From Lactobacillus sp. ESL0785 (GTDB lineage Bacteria > Bacillota > Bacilli > Lactobacillales > Lactobacillaceae), in the NCBI RefSeq assembly GCF_029395455.1, contig NZ_CP113916.1, positions 1,116,001 through 1,180,000 of the forward strand: 64,000 bases of DNA. Reading direction: 5' to 3'. The position numbers and the translations under genes are program-made. This document shows positions 19,191 through 27,969 of the stretch, piece by piece. Under the pieces are notes generated by a model. That model worked only from the letters and a program-made list of their open reading frames with translations, made no database searches and was not told the DNA's origin. Numbering within the stretch: the first letter of the stretch is position 1; each line of letters opens with the position of its first letter.

Positions 19191-20684
19191 TTAAAATTTT
19201 GCATCATGATGTTCACGATAAGTGTAATAGACATAAGCAATGACACCAAAGGCAACTGGTCCAATTGCCGTCCAGAACGACGTCATATAGTCTCCAGACA
19301 GCATTGGCTCAACACAAGTAAAGATAATTCCCATGGCAACAACCAGCCAGACAACAATTGTTACTGCCCATACTTTGCCTTTACCTTTGATAAAGACAAA
19401 TGGTCGATCAATATCCTTCTTCATCTTGAAGAACGGAAATACCCCAATCAAGAACAGATACGGTACAGTTGAAGAAACGTTCATCATATCCATTAAAATC
19501 GTGTAAAATTGTCCCGCAGCATTACCACCAAAGGAAATAAACAAGATAATGACACTAATAAGCGCTGCTTGTGCCCACATTGCCCGTTCAGGCATATTAT
19601 GCTTGTTCAATTTTACTAATTTTTTAGGTAACAGCCGCGCATCACAACCCTCAATAAAGGACTTAATTGGTGAATAAACCATTAAGAAAGCTGCGGAAAT
19701 TCCAGATAAAACGTCAGCTAAACCAGCAAGACGGGAAAAAATCGTCCCTAATGCCAATGTAGCAGATTGCGATAAGCCCATACTGTGACCCATCACAATT
19801 CCCAAATTGTTGACTAACACATATTCCATATTGGCAATATTGACATTTTTTGCACCCAGAATAGCAGTCCAATTGGTTGAAATACCACACATTAAAATAT
19901 TAATTACATAAAGACCAGTCATCAGAGCCATTGCTCCCATCATGGCCTTGGGGAAAGTCTTCTCAGGCTTGTCAACTGAATCAATGACCCCAGCCGAAGT
20001 TTCAAGGCCACCATAAGCAAATAGCGCGTAAACAATAAATGATAATACCGCAACTGGTGTCTGAAAGGCTGGATTAGGCGACTTAGTAAAATTCATTGCT
20101 GTAACTGGTTCAGCAAAATGCCCATGACTAACGGCAAAGACTACTAGTGACGCCAACATGAAGCCTAAAGCAATGATAATTGCAAAAGCCCCGCCAACTT
20201 TATCAACGGCAGTAATCTTATCAATCCCTTTGGCAGCAAAGAACGTGACAATTACCATGAAGGCAACTTCAAGAACACCTAAGAGTTGTGTTGATGACAA
20301 GAAGCCCAAATGCCACGTTTGCGTCATGTCTTTACCCGAAATTAAGGTTGACAGCGCAACCAGGAAAAATTGCGTGGAAGAAACCAGCCATACAACCCAA
20401 GCAGCTAACCAAATAAAGGTCCCTACAAACGCCACCTTCTCATTAGCTGATTCTTCAAGCCAAGAGAAGATACCACCCTTGACGCCCTTAAAAGACGCAC
20501 CATACTCCGCAAAGATTAATGCAGACGGCAGAAAGAACAGGATTGCTGCAATCACATACCAAATAATACTTGCATAACCCATTTGGTAATACGCCGTTAG
20601 TGAATTACTGAATCCAAAAATGGACGAAAAGATCATTAAAATTAACGTACCAAGTGTAATTTTATTCGGCTGTTTTTTATCCAT
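19191..20684 (-). CDS. yjeM: APC-family amino-acid permease, YjeM-like
   Basis: The 497-residue protein has about 12 to 14 membrane helices and the amino acid-polyamine-organocation fold. It closely resembles E. coli YjeM across its length, for example LILMIFSSIFGFSNS, FAYGGLETSAGVIDSVDKPEK, GISTNWTAILGAKNVN and DIDRPFVFIK. The family is related to glutamate/GABA-type exchangers. The YjeM substrate is not established, so none is claimed here. The ATG follows AAAGGAG. It is monocistronic, with a strong terminator, and no decarboxylase gene lies beside it, which argues against an acid-stress antiporter pair at this site. Confidence 0.9.
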   Translation of the reverse strand: MDKKQPNKITLGTLILMIFSSIFGFSNSLTAYYQMGYASIIWYVIAAILFFLPSALIFAEYGASFKGVKGGIFSWLEESANEKVAFVGTFIWLAAWVVWLVSSTQFFLVALSTLISGKDMTQTWHLGFLSSTQLLGVLEVAFMVIVTFFAAKGIDKITAVDKVGGAFAIIIALGFMLASLVVFAVSHGHFAEPVTAMNFTKSPNPAFQTPVAVLSFIVYALFAYGGLETSAGVIDSVDKPEKTFPKAMMGAMALMTGLYVINILMCGISTNWTAILGAKNVNIANMEYVLVNNLGIVMGHSMGLSQSATLALGTIFSRLAGLADVLSGISAAFLMVYSPIKSFIEGCDARLLPKKLVKLNKHNMPERAMWAQAALISVIILFISFGGNAAGQFYTILMDMMNVSSTVPYLFLIGVFPFFKMKKDIDRPFVFIKGKGKVWAVTIVVWLVVAMGIIFTCVEPMLSGDYMTSFWTAIGPVAFGVIAYVYYTYREHHDAKF

Positions 20685-20796
20685 AAATAGTAGCTCCTTT
20701 TCAAAATAGACCTTACTATTATGGACCTTTTTCGCTAATTATTCAAAAAATCTTATCTTTATGTAATTTATTTTTAAAATTTTATTCAGATAAAAT

Positions 20797-20819
20797 TAAA
20801 AAGCAGGCAAAGCCTGCTC
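20797..20819 (-). terminator. Terminator downstream of the MFS transporter gene
   Basis: On the minus strand AGCAGGC, loop TTT, GCCTGCT and then TTTTTAATTTT form a compact, GC-rich terminator directly after the stop codon. Confidence 0.85.
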
Positions 20820-20824
20820 ATTAA

Positions 20825-22003
20825 TTAATGCTGCTTAATTGCATTATTCAATCGCTTGCGATAACGCAGATAAATAATAATTACTAGTGGAATAATAAGT
20901 AGTTGAACCAAATAAAAGTACTTAATTGGTAGCATGTCATTAACAAAACCCATAATAATCGGGCCAAATGACATCCCAACATCTAACCCCAAATAAAAGG
21001 TACTGCTGGCCAAACCTTGCTCATTGATTGGTGCCAGTAAGAGTGCCGTAGACTGCAAGACCGAATAAATGACGCCATAGCCAACTGCCATTCCACAAGC
21101 TGCCAATGCCATTTCCCAGTTATTTTTCATAAAAGCTAAAAGCAAAATATAAATTGCTGTCCCCGCAGTACTTAGCCAAAACCAAATACCAAAACGAACC
21201 GTATCAAATAAATTCTTTAAGCCAATTCTAATAACAAGTAAAACTACGGCATAAATAAGGAAATACGACCCAACAGCCACACTCAAATGTCGCTCCTCAG
21301 TATACGTTACTAAATCTGCCTGAGTTGCAAAATACGGAAACGCAAATAAAGTTGTAAGCAAAGCAATCGGAAGATCTTTCATCTCAATAATTTTGAAATG
21401 TTTAAAAGAAATTGCTTCTTTTGCTTTATTTTTAGGTTTGGCGCGATTACCAACAAATTGAATAGTAATGATCATCAAAAAAGAAGAAACTGCTGAAGCA
21501 ATAATTGCTAAGCGATAACCTGTTTTTTGATAAACATTAATTGCTAATGCTGGAGCTACTGCCATTGCTAGTGCATTCATCAAACCATAAAAGCCCATTG
21601 CCTCACCGACATGTTCCCGCGGAACCAAAAACGCCAACCAAGTTGTCATGCAAACAGTGTCTAAAACATAGCCAGCACCATTAATTAACCGAAATAAGAG
21701 TAGCCAACTACTTTTTGGCGCAACTACATAACCCGTTACACCAACAAAAATTAAAATACCGCCAATTAATGATAAGCGGTATTTAGAAAATTTATCAGTT
21801 AAATTACCAGCAATTGGTCGTAAAAACATCGCCGCAATACTCATGATACCAACAATAATACCGGCAAAAGCACTACTAGCACCCAAACTTTTGGCATACC
21901 CATTGATTAACGGATTGACAAACATCGTACTAAACATAAAGAAAAACGATGCTGCCATTACTAATATAACATCTTTAGTATAAATTGATTTTTTATGTAT
22001 CAC
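20825..22003 (-). CDS. MFS transporter, 12 helices
   Basis: The 392-residue major facilitator protein has about 12 predicted membrane helices. The loop after helix 2, RPIAGNLTDKFSKYR, fits MFS motif A (G-x-L-x-D-K-x-x-x-R). It resembles drug or metabolite exporters of the YfcJ/AraJ type, but the substrate cannot be read from sequence. The start codon is GTG at 22001-22003, with AGGTGAGG six bases upstream. It is a single gene with its own terminator. Nothing next to it hints at a substrate. Confidence 0.88.
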   Translation of the reverse strand: MIHKKSIYTKDVILVMAASFFFMFSTMFVNPLINGYAKSLGASSAFAGIIVGIMSIAAMFLRPIAGNLTDKFSKYRLSLIGGILIFVGVTGYVVAPKSSWLLLFRLINGAGYVLDTVCMTTWLAFLVPREHVGEAMGFYGLMNALAMAVAPALAINVYQKTGYRLAIIASAVSSFLMIITIQFVGNRAKPKNKAKEAISFKHFKIIEMKDLPIALLTTLFAFPYFATQADLVTYTEERHLSVAVGSYFLIYAVVLLVIRIGLKNLFDTVRFGIWFWLSTAGTAIYILLLAFMKNNWEMALAACGMAVGYGVIYSVLQSTALLLAPINEQGLASSTFYLGLDVGMSFGPIIMGFVNDMLPIKYFYLVQLLIIPLVIIIYLRYRKRLNNAIKQH

Positions 22004-22115
22004 TTTTTACCTCACCTAAATTATTAATACTTTAATTTTACCACTTCTAACGAAGTTAATTAATGCTTTGATAAATTTAGATTAACATTAAAACTATCTA
22101 TTGTTCTCAATACAC

Positions 22116-22150
22116 AAAAAAGTAGCTTGATCTGATGATCAAGCTACTTT
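22116..22150 (-). terminator. Terminator after the SLAP-domain fragment
   Basis: On the minus strand GTAGCTTGATC, loop ATCA and GATCAAGCTAC are followed by TTTTTTG. This very stable hairpin directly follows the stop codon at 22154. Confidence 0.88.
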
Positions 22151-22153
22151 TAG

Positions 22154-22780
22154 CTATTCAATATTAGCTGCATTAATATAATAGCCACTCCCAATATCAA
22201 CTAAAGTATTACCTTTTATCTTTTTAGTACCTTCAACATTTACGCGTGTTTTTGCAGCTAAAATTACCTTATTTTGGTGTTTACCATTGATATCATATAG
22301 ATATGCTGCATGTGTAATTAAACGCTTACCAGGCTCAATATTAGATTTTTTAAGGTGTAGATAATTGTGCCCATTAGCAAAATTACCCACTTTTAACCAG
22401 CGCTTACGTCCAATTTGAAAATAGTGTTGACCGTGAATTTTACTTGGTTCACCATAAGTTTTTACCATTTGATGTGCTTTCAAAGCTTTTTTATGATAAA
22501 TACGTTTACCATGACTGTCATATAGCAGTGCACGATGCTTCAACCACCGCATACAACCTTGAACATCACTGGTTGCAAGGTTAAGGTCATTTGTCAGTGC
22601 ATAATAACTGTTCACAGCAATAACCTTCGTTTCATAAACCGGAACAATCGAACCAGCTTGTAAAATAATGCTAGGTATTCTGCGTCCTTGACTATCAGCC
22701 AACAACAAATTATGTTCATGAAGAAATTCAAGACAAAATAAAAAGATCGCTTGATAAATAATCAAACGATCTTTTCTCAT
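22154..22780 (-). pseudogene. SLAP-domain surface protein fragment, probably 5'-truncated
   Basis: The 208-codon frame encodes little else but SLAP cell-wall-binding repeats. Three are visible, each with the Y-D-x-x-G-K core: NLLLADSQGRR (about residue 26), ALLYDSHGKR (about 87) and AYLYDINGKH (about 156). No signal peptide is present, so it could not be exported as it stands. The only early ATG, at 22780, has no ribosome site, and its first 15 codons are the hairpin and T-run of the terminator for the upstream surface-protein gene (22737-22777). It is best read as the 3' end of a former surface-protein gene. A real small gene starting at an internal TTG or GTG remains possible. Confidence 0.6.
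22737..22777 (-). terminator. Terminator of the 935-residue surface-protein gene
   Basis: On the minus strand AAAAGATCGTTTGAT (22761-22775) pairs over 15 positions with ATCAAGCGATCTTTT (22741-22755), loop TATTT, then TTTTATTTT. The one imperfect pair is G-U on the minus strand but C-A on the plus strand, so the hairpin is oriented for minus-strand transcripts. It lies about 50 bases after the stop at 22827 and inside the 5' end of the downstream SLAP frame. Confidence 0.88.
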
Positions 22781-22826
22781 GTATATGCTATTTTAATAAT
22801 ATAGAAAGGATTATAAATATTAGTTA

Positions 22827-25634
22827 TTAACGAAAGTTAGCTTTCTTAACAAGTTTATTTGCACCAATGATGTAAAATGACTTGCCATGGCGCTTAACAG
22901 CCGTACCATAAGTCTTAACATATTTACCCTTCTTCAAGGCCTTCTTGCTAGCACGCTTCTTACCGTTGTTCTTATAAACATAAGCACTGCGCTTCAGCTT
23001 TCTCTTAGTACCGTCAATATTAGAAGCAATAATGTACTTACTATCACCTAAGCTGTAATACTTGCGACCATTAATACTCTTTGTACCATAAGTATCAACC
23101 TTGGTACCAGCCTTGTACTTGTTAGTGGTGTGAGAACCATTAGCATCGTAAACATAAGCATCATGTTGAATCTTCTTTTGAACAGCTGGTTGACTTGAAT
23201 TATCTGAACCAGTTGAAGGATTAGAAGTATTTGAACCGTTAGAACCAGTTGAAGTGTTAGTAGGTGCAGGATTTGGTGCAGGTGTATTTCCATTAGTCGA
23301 AGAACCACCACCATTGGAACTAGTTGAGCTATTTGAACTATTGCTACCGTTTGAAGTAGTTGAACCGTTAGAACCATTGCTGCCGTTTGAAGTAGTTGAG
23401 CCGTTAGAACCGTTACTACCGTTTGAAGTAGTTGAGCCGTTAGAACCGGTTGAGCCATTGTCTGTATTGCTACCAGTTGCATCGTCATTAACTTGGACTT
23501 GTACTGGAACAAAGTCCTTAGTACCATCAGCATAAGTTACAATAGCAACTGCATTACCCAATTCATTGGCAGTAGTATTACCAACAGTCTTATCAAGATG
23601 GCCGTCATTTCTAGTTACTACACCACCATCAATGATAGAGCCATCAGATGCCATCGCTTTACCAGGCATCCAAGCAACACCAATAACTACTTTCTTATTA
23701 GTCAAATCATTAAGAGTAGCGTATTCACCAGTCTTAGAATCAACTACTGAAATAATATTAGCAGCTGAACCAATAGAAGTTTCATCCTTAGCAACAGTTT
23801 GCTTATTAGCAGAAACATTAAATCTGCCAGCACCAGTCTTAATTAAGACGTCATCTAAGTCAGTACCAATTTCAAGACCTGGAACAGTATTAATTCCAAG
23901 CAGCTTGTTAATTGCATCACCAGCTACACCACCAACAATTGGCAGGCTAGAGGCATTAAACAATGGACCATTCAGGTATGAAGCATAATCACGGAAATCT
24001 TTTGCCGTACTCATAGCAGCATAAGCTTTTGATGCCTTACCCTTAGTTGGAATATCAGCTACTGGAGTTGGGTAGTTATCTTTCAAAGTAGTGTTAAAGC
24101 CAGTTAAGTTAAGTTGTGGGAGGATAGTACTTAGAATATCGTTAATTGGATCACCCAAATTAAAGTAATTAGTTAATGCAATTAAGTTAGAATTCTGAGC
24201 AGTAAATGTCCAGTTTCTACCCTTAGCAGCATCAGACATACCTAAGTTACCAGAAATATCGGTACCAACATAAGTAACCTGTGGTCGATCAAGATCTGGG
24301 TTAGTTGTAATAATCTTAATTGACTTAGGACTATTAGCAGTCAAAAATACCCAGTTAGCAGTTGCATCAAGTATTGGTGAGGCAATTGCAGGTGCATTAT
24401 CAACCATCTTGAAAGTTGCACCATTAGCAACATCAATGTTAAGCAAAGCTGAATCACATAAACGAGTTACTGTTGAATCAAGGTTTACATTAACATTAGC
24501 GTTCTTACCAATAGCAAATCTAGAACCAAGTCTAACATTGGAAATAGCATTCCATAAGCCATCAGACTTAATTTGATTCCAATCTGGAATTATATTACTG
24601 ATGTCATTCATCGCTTCACCATTGAAGACTTGAATTAAGTTTGCTGCATTAATCTTAACATTGGCACCATCAGCAATAGTGACATTACCATCAAATAATG
24701 TTGAATTCTTAGAATTCTTGTCATTACCATTGTAATCAATCGTAGTAGTGCCAGAAATATTAACTTTACTGCTAATAAGACTTGCATCTAAGCCACCACC
24801 AAAGGTAATACCACTAGTGTGAACATTATTCAAGTTAATATTACTGAAATCACCTAATGTAGTCCAAGGGTAACCATCAATAATTGGCAAGTCTGCCATA
24901 TAAGATCCTGTACCTTCAATTGTAATATTATTAAAGGTTACGCTTGGCAATTTACCACTTTGAATGATGTTACCACTTAATTGATTATTGTTCAGTTTTA
25001 AGGTGTGACCATTACCGTTAATAACTTTATTACCCTTAACACCAATTTGGCCAAGACCAACATTACCGCCGATAACTGGAACCTTCCAATCAGTAATACC
25101 GCTTGGAATATCAACATCAGTAAGCAAGTTAACAGTCGTATAGTCACTGTTAGCCATAGCAGTAAGGAAATTCTGAGCATCACGAACATCAGCAGTGTTA
25201 GGGTCACTTACTTGAGGTCCATTTGATGTTGCTGTATTATTGTCATTAGTAGTGTTAGTATTCGATGCTGTATCACTACTATTAGCATCTTTTAAGAAAG
25301 AGTTTAAACCTTTATATGAAGATAAATCTGATTTAGAATCTTTCTTAGTTTTGTTTAAAGCAGCTTCAGTGTTAGTGGCACTTGGAGCTGCTTTTTGGTC
25401 TGCCTTTGTAGTGTCTGTGGCACTACTATCAGTTTGCTTTCCTGATACCTCTGTAGCTTGTGCATCTGGCGAAACTGTATCAGCTTTAGCAGTTTGTGAA
25501 TTCAACCCTGCAAAAGTTAAGCCGATCAATACAGATGCTGCTCCAATGGTTAATTTACGAATAGAAAAATGATCTTGCTTAGATTCATTTTCTATTTGTC
25601 TTAACCTCTCATTAAAATTGTTTTTTCCTAACAT
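22827..25634 (-). CDS. Large secreted SLAP-anchored surface protein with adhesin-like domain
   Basis: The 935-residue protein has a YSIRK-like signal peptide (HFSIRKLTIGAASVLIGLTF, likely cut after AKA-51). A Ser/Thr/Asn/Asp-rich region (52-150) follows. Residues about 150-440 look like a right-handed beta-helix (pectate-lyase-like adhesin): many Asn/Gly turns such as VINGNGHTLKLNNNQ and TIADGANVKINAAN. A Rib-like stretch ends near VQVQVNDDATG (about 720). A Gly-Ser-Asn-Thr linker with 12-residue repeats runs to about 815, and two SLAP repeats end the protein. It should bind cell-wall polymers noncovalently, as no LPXTG is present. Adhesion is inferred, and no enzyme site is seen. A strong promoter and terminator make it monocistronic. 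Confidence 0.88.
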   Translation of the reverse strand: MLGKNNFNERLRQIENESKQDHFSIRKLTIGAASVLIGLTFAGLNSQTAKADTVSPDAQATEVSGKQTDSSATDTTKADQKAAPSATNTEAALNKTKKDSKSDLSSYKGLNSFLKDANSSDTASNTNTTNDNNTATSNGPQVSDPNTADVRDAQNFLTAMANSDYTTVNLLTDVDIPSGITDWKVPVIGGNVGLGQIGVKGNKVINGNGHTLKLNNNQLSGNIIQSGKLPSVTFNNITIEGTGSYMADLPIIDGYPWTTLGDFSNINLNNVHTSGITFGGGLDASLISSKVNISGTTTIDYNGNDKNSKNSTLFDGNVTIADGANVKINAANLIQVFNGEAMNDISNIIPDWNQIKSDGLWNAISNVRLGSRFAIGKNANVNVNLDSTVTRLCDSALLNIDVANGATFKMVDNAPAIASPILDATANWVFLTANSPKSIKIITTNPDLDRPQVTYVGTDISGNLGMSDAAKGRNWTFTAQNSNLIALTNYFNLGDPINDILSTILPQLNLTGFNTTLKDNYPTPVADIPTKGKASKAYAAMSTAKDFRDYASYLNGPLFNASSLPIVGGVAGDAINKLLGINTVPGLEIGTDLDDVLIKTGAGRFNVSANKQTVAKDETSIGSAANIISVVDSKTGEYATLNDLTNKKVVIGVAWMPGKAMASDGSIIDGGVVTRNDGHLDKTVGNTTANELGNAVAIVTYADGTKDFVPVQVQVNDDATGSNTDNGSTGSNGSTTSNGSNGSNGSTTSNGSNGSNGSTTSNGSNSSNSSTSSNGGGSSTNGNTPAPNPAPTNTSTGSNGSNTSNPSTGSDNSSQPAVQKKIQHDAYVYDANGSHTTNKYKAGTKVDTYGTKSINGRKYYSLGDSKYIIASNIDGTKRKLKRSAYVYKNNGKKRASKKALKKGKYVKTYGTAVKRHGKSFYIIGANKLVKKANFR
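23344..23451 (-). repeat. Tandem 36-bp repeats encoding the Gly-Ser-Asn-Thr linker
   Basis: Three consecutive 36-bp units (23344-23379, 23380-23415, 23416-23451) differ at only a few positions. They encode the 12-residue unit GSNGSTTSNGSN, with a decayed fourth copy beside them. Such repeats change number by slippage, so linker length may vary between strains. Confidence 0.9.
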
Positions 25635-25676
25635 AATTCCTCTCTTTCTTAGTTATAGTAAATAACTATATGAATT

Positions 25677-26242
25677 ACATAACCATAGTAATCAAATTAC
25701 CAAAATATGTCAATAAAATACCGCAAAAAAATTGGTATAAACTCAGAAGCAGATAAACTGATTATCATTATGTAACTAGATTAAAAATAACATAAAATCA
25801 ATTAGATTAAATTATAGCATTGACAGTACTAAATCGCTTCTAAAAATAGAATAACACTTTTTTAACTTTTTGCAACTAGATTTAAATTTTATTTTCACCA
25901 ACTTTTGGCTTAAAATCACCTTTTCTAAGCCCTTTATGTTATGTAAATAAGAAATTAAAATTTGAATAACATAATTATTATGTAGCTGGCAATAATTATT
26001 ATCGCCCTCATAAAACATGTGATTACTTGGGTGTTAAATAATAACAAACTTATTTAGTGATTTTTTTGGATCTCCAACTTTTAAATAGCTATATATTATA
26101 TGATAATTTTATCAAAAACTCGTGTAAAGCATTAACAAATCAGTCTAAATAAATATGTTATTTTTTCGATTTTCTAATCATTTTGAGCTCTAGTCCAATG
26201 ACTAATTCTTAATAATTTTCAATTTTTAAATAACTAACATAA
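25677..26242. promoter_or_regulatory. Cluster of TTATGTWA motifs upstream of the surface-protein promoter
   Basis: TTATGT or its complement ACATAA occurs at 25677, 25768, 25790, 25934, 25939, 25969, 25978 and 26237, plus one at 25631 across the start codon. All but the 25978 copy extend to TTATGTWA, in both orientations. The pair at 25969-25983 forms an inverted repeat with a 3-bp centre, and that at 25768-25795 one with a longer gap. About one copy would be expected by chance at this AT content. It may be a set of binding sites for a regulator of the surface gene. Confidence 0.45.
25685..25713 (-). promoter_or_regulatory. Promoter of the surface-protein gene
   Basis: A perfect TTGACA (25708-25713) and TACTAT (25685-25690) are spaced 17 bp apart on the minus strand. 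The mRNA leader would be about 45 bases and contains AGAGAGG as the ribosome site. Confidence 0.8.
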
Positions 26243-26361
26243 TCAAAAAAGTTAATTTTTAATAAATTAACCACCTCCCCTTAAGATATTTTGGTTATCT
26301 GATAGTACAAAAGAGAATTATTTTTTTGAAATTTACAATTGGTCTAGTTCTTAGTAGAAAA

Positions 26362-26397
26362 CAAAAAGCATATGATTGCAACCGCAATCATATGCTT
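26362..26397 (-). terminator. glnA terminator
   Basis: On the minus strand AGCATATGATTGC, loop GGTT and GCAATCATATGCT are followed by TTTTTG. The stem is perfect over 13 bp, about 65 bases after the glnA stop. Confidence 0.9.
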
Positions 26398-26461
26398 AAA
26401 ATAAAGACTTAGCTGCTGCTTTAGCAACTAGACTAAAATAACTCGAAGTTTAAATTGGTTT

Positions 26462-27799
26462 TTAATAATTCATGTAACGATTACGTTCCCAATCAGAAAC
26501 AGTTTGAGTATATTGAGCCCATTCAAATTCCTTAGAAGAAATAAAACTCTTAGATAAGTGTTCACCTAATGCATCTTGAATCAGTTTATCTGCCTTAAAG
26601 GACTTAAGAGCACTATGTAAAGTTGCTGGTAATGGCTTAATTCCTAATTCTGAACGTTTTTCTTCACTCATTTCAAACAAGTTAGAAGTAATTGGAGCCA
26701 TTGGCATTTCTTCCTTCTTAATGCCATCTAAACCAGCGGCTAAGCAAGCTGCCAACAGTAAATATGGATTAGCAGTTGGATCAGCTGACCGCATCTCCAA
26801 TCTGGTATTAATCTCTTCAGCTGATGGAATCCGCACCATTGGTGAACGATTCTTTGAGGCCCAAGAAATATAAACTGGTGCTTCAAAACCAGGAATTAAA
26901 CGTTTATACGAGTTAACAGTTGGATTACCCACAGCTGTAATTGCTCGTGCATGCGTCAAAATACCATTTAAGAAGTAAAGTGCCGTGTTAGACAGATGGA
27001 ATTTATTATTCGGATCATAAAAAGCATTTTTACCATTTTTAAATAATGACATATTAGTATGCATCCCGTTACCAGCTTCACCTTGCAATGGTTTAGCCAT
27101 GAAAGTTGCAAATAAATTATGCTTCTTAGCAACCTCACGAACAACCATTTTAAAAGTCTGTACTCGATCAGCAGTTGTCAAAGCATTATCAAATTTAAAA
27201 TCAATTTCTTGTTGACCATCACCAACTTCATGGTGAGCAGCTTCAACTTCAAAACCGATACTTTCCAACGTTTCAACAATATCACGCCGACAACTAGCAC
27301 TTTCATCATTTGAGGTCATATCAAAATATGAAGCATGATCTGGTACTTGTGTAGTCCAATCACCATTTTCATTTAGTTTAAGTAAGTGAAATTCAGCTTC
27401 AAAGCCAATATTAAAGTCAGAAAAGCCCATTGCCCGCATTTGCTCAATAATCCGCTTCAAATTATTGCGCGGATCTCCAGCAAATGGCTTACCATCCGTT
27501 GTATGTACAGAACAAATTAGTCGCCCAATCTTACCACCTTGTTGATCACTCCAAGGCAATACTGCCCAAGTTGAAAAGTCAGGATACAATACCATGTCGC
27601 TTTCTTCTAAGCGAACAAAGCCATCAATTGAAGAACCATCAAAGCGAATATCATTCGTTAATACCTTTTCAAGTTGACTATTCGGCACTTCAACGGCCTT
27701 TAAAGTACCATTAATGTCGGTAAACGCCAAGCGTAAAAAGCGAACGTCATTATCAGCGACGCTCTTTCTAATATCATCTGCTGTAATTTTCTTTACCAT
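26462..27799 (-). CDS. glnA: Glutamine synthetase, type I
   Basis: GlnA makes glutamine from glutamate, ammonia and ATP and is the entry point for nitrogen. From the ATG at 27799 it has 445 residues, typical of the GSI-alpha form of Firmicutes. It shows the catalytic-loop start [16 protein letters not shown] near residue 55, metal-site motifs GFEAEFHLL and [13 protein letters not shown], and the ATP-site segment [14 protein letters not shown]. The frame starts seven codons earlier, but AGGTGG five bases before the ATG at 27799 fixes that start. In many relatives glnR sits directly upstream; here ynbB is followed straight by glnA and no glnR is present. Confidence 0.96.
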   Translation of the reverse strand: MVKKITADDIRKSVADNDVRFLRLAFTDINGTLKAVEVPNSQLEKVLTNDIRFDGSSIDGFVRLEESDMVLYPDFSTWAVLPWSDQQGGKIGRLICSVHTTDGKPFAGDPRNNLKRIIEQMRAMGFSDFNIGFEAEFHLLKLNENGDWTTQVPDHASYFDMTSNDESASCRRDIVETLESIGFEVEAAHHEVGDGQQEIDFKFDNALTTADRVQTFKMVVREVAKKHNLFATFMAKPLQGEAGNGMHTNMSLFKNGKNAFYDPNNKFHLSNTALYFLNGILTHARAITAVGNPTVNSYKRLIPGFEAPVYISWASKNRSPMVRIPSAEEINTRLEMRSADPTANPYLLLAACLAAGLDGIKKEEMPMAPITSNLFEMSEEKRSELGIKPLPATLHSALKSFKADKLIQDALGEHLSKSFISSKEFEWAQYTQTVSDWERNRYMNY

Positions 27800-27882
27800 T
27801 TTTCCACCTAAAAAACTCAAATTGTATAATAATTGGTCTGATTCAAGCAGAGCTTCCTTAGCCTGCTATAAATCTGATTAAC

Positions 27883-27911
27883 ACGATAGCAGACCCCTTG
27901 CCAAAAGTCAA
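27883..27911 (-). promoter_or_regulatory. Probable glnA promoter with overlapping dyads
   Basis: TTGACT (27906-27911) and TATCGT (27883-27888) are spaced 17 bp apart on the minus strand. ATAGCAG across the -10 region (27886-27892) is mirrored by CTGCTAT at 27863-27869, and CAGACC (27890-27895) by GGTCTG at 27835-27840. No good GlnR box (TGTNAN7TNACA) was found. Confidence 0.5.
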
Positions 27912-27969
27912 AGTGGTCTAGTAAAAATAATGTAACCTTTAACAAACTTTTACTTAATTAAATAAGACC

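Larger units (their letters stand above)
25635..26461. other. 827-bp gene-free, very AT-rich control tract upstream of the surface-protein gene
   Basis: No credible gene is seen. It holds, from right to left, the glnA terminator (26362-26397), about 560 bp rich in A and T with dispersed TTATGTWA motifs, and the surface-protein promoter (25685-25713) with a leader of about 45 bases. A 68-codon frame at 25812-26018 has no ribosome site, no recognisable domain and the composition of random AT-rich DNA. Confidence 0.7.

Noticed and set aside
23344-23451. Possible CRISPR array, from the 36-bp repeats
   Set aside because: Units are directly adjacent with no unique spacers, lie in frame inside a coding gene, and no cas gene is near.
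23254-23535. A 93-codon plus-strand frame rich in Leu/Glu/Val/Pro across the surface gene repeats
   Set aside because: It is the antisense reading of the tandem 36-bp repeats; the periodic composition keeps stops out. No start signal.
25812-26018. A 68-codon minus-strand frame (MFYEGDNNY start) in the tract upstream of the surface-protein gene
   Set aside because: No ribosome site, no domain, composition of random AT-rich DNA, and it covers part of the motif cluster. Not called as a gene.
27835-27895. A riboswitch-like structured leader of glnA
   Set aside because: The best promoter (27883-27911) puts one arm of each dyad at or upstream of the transcription start, so they cannot fold in the mRNA. 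Kept only as DNA-level dyads.
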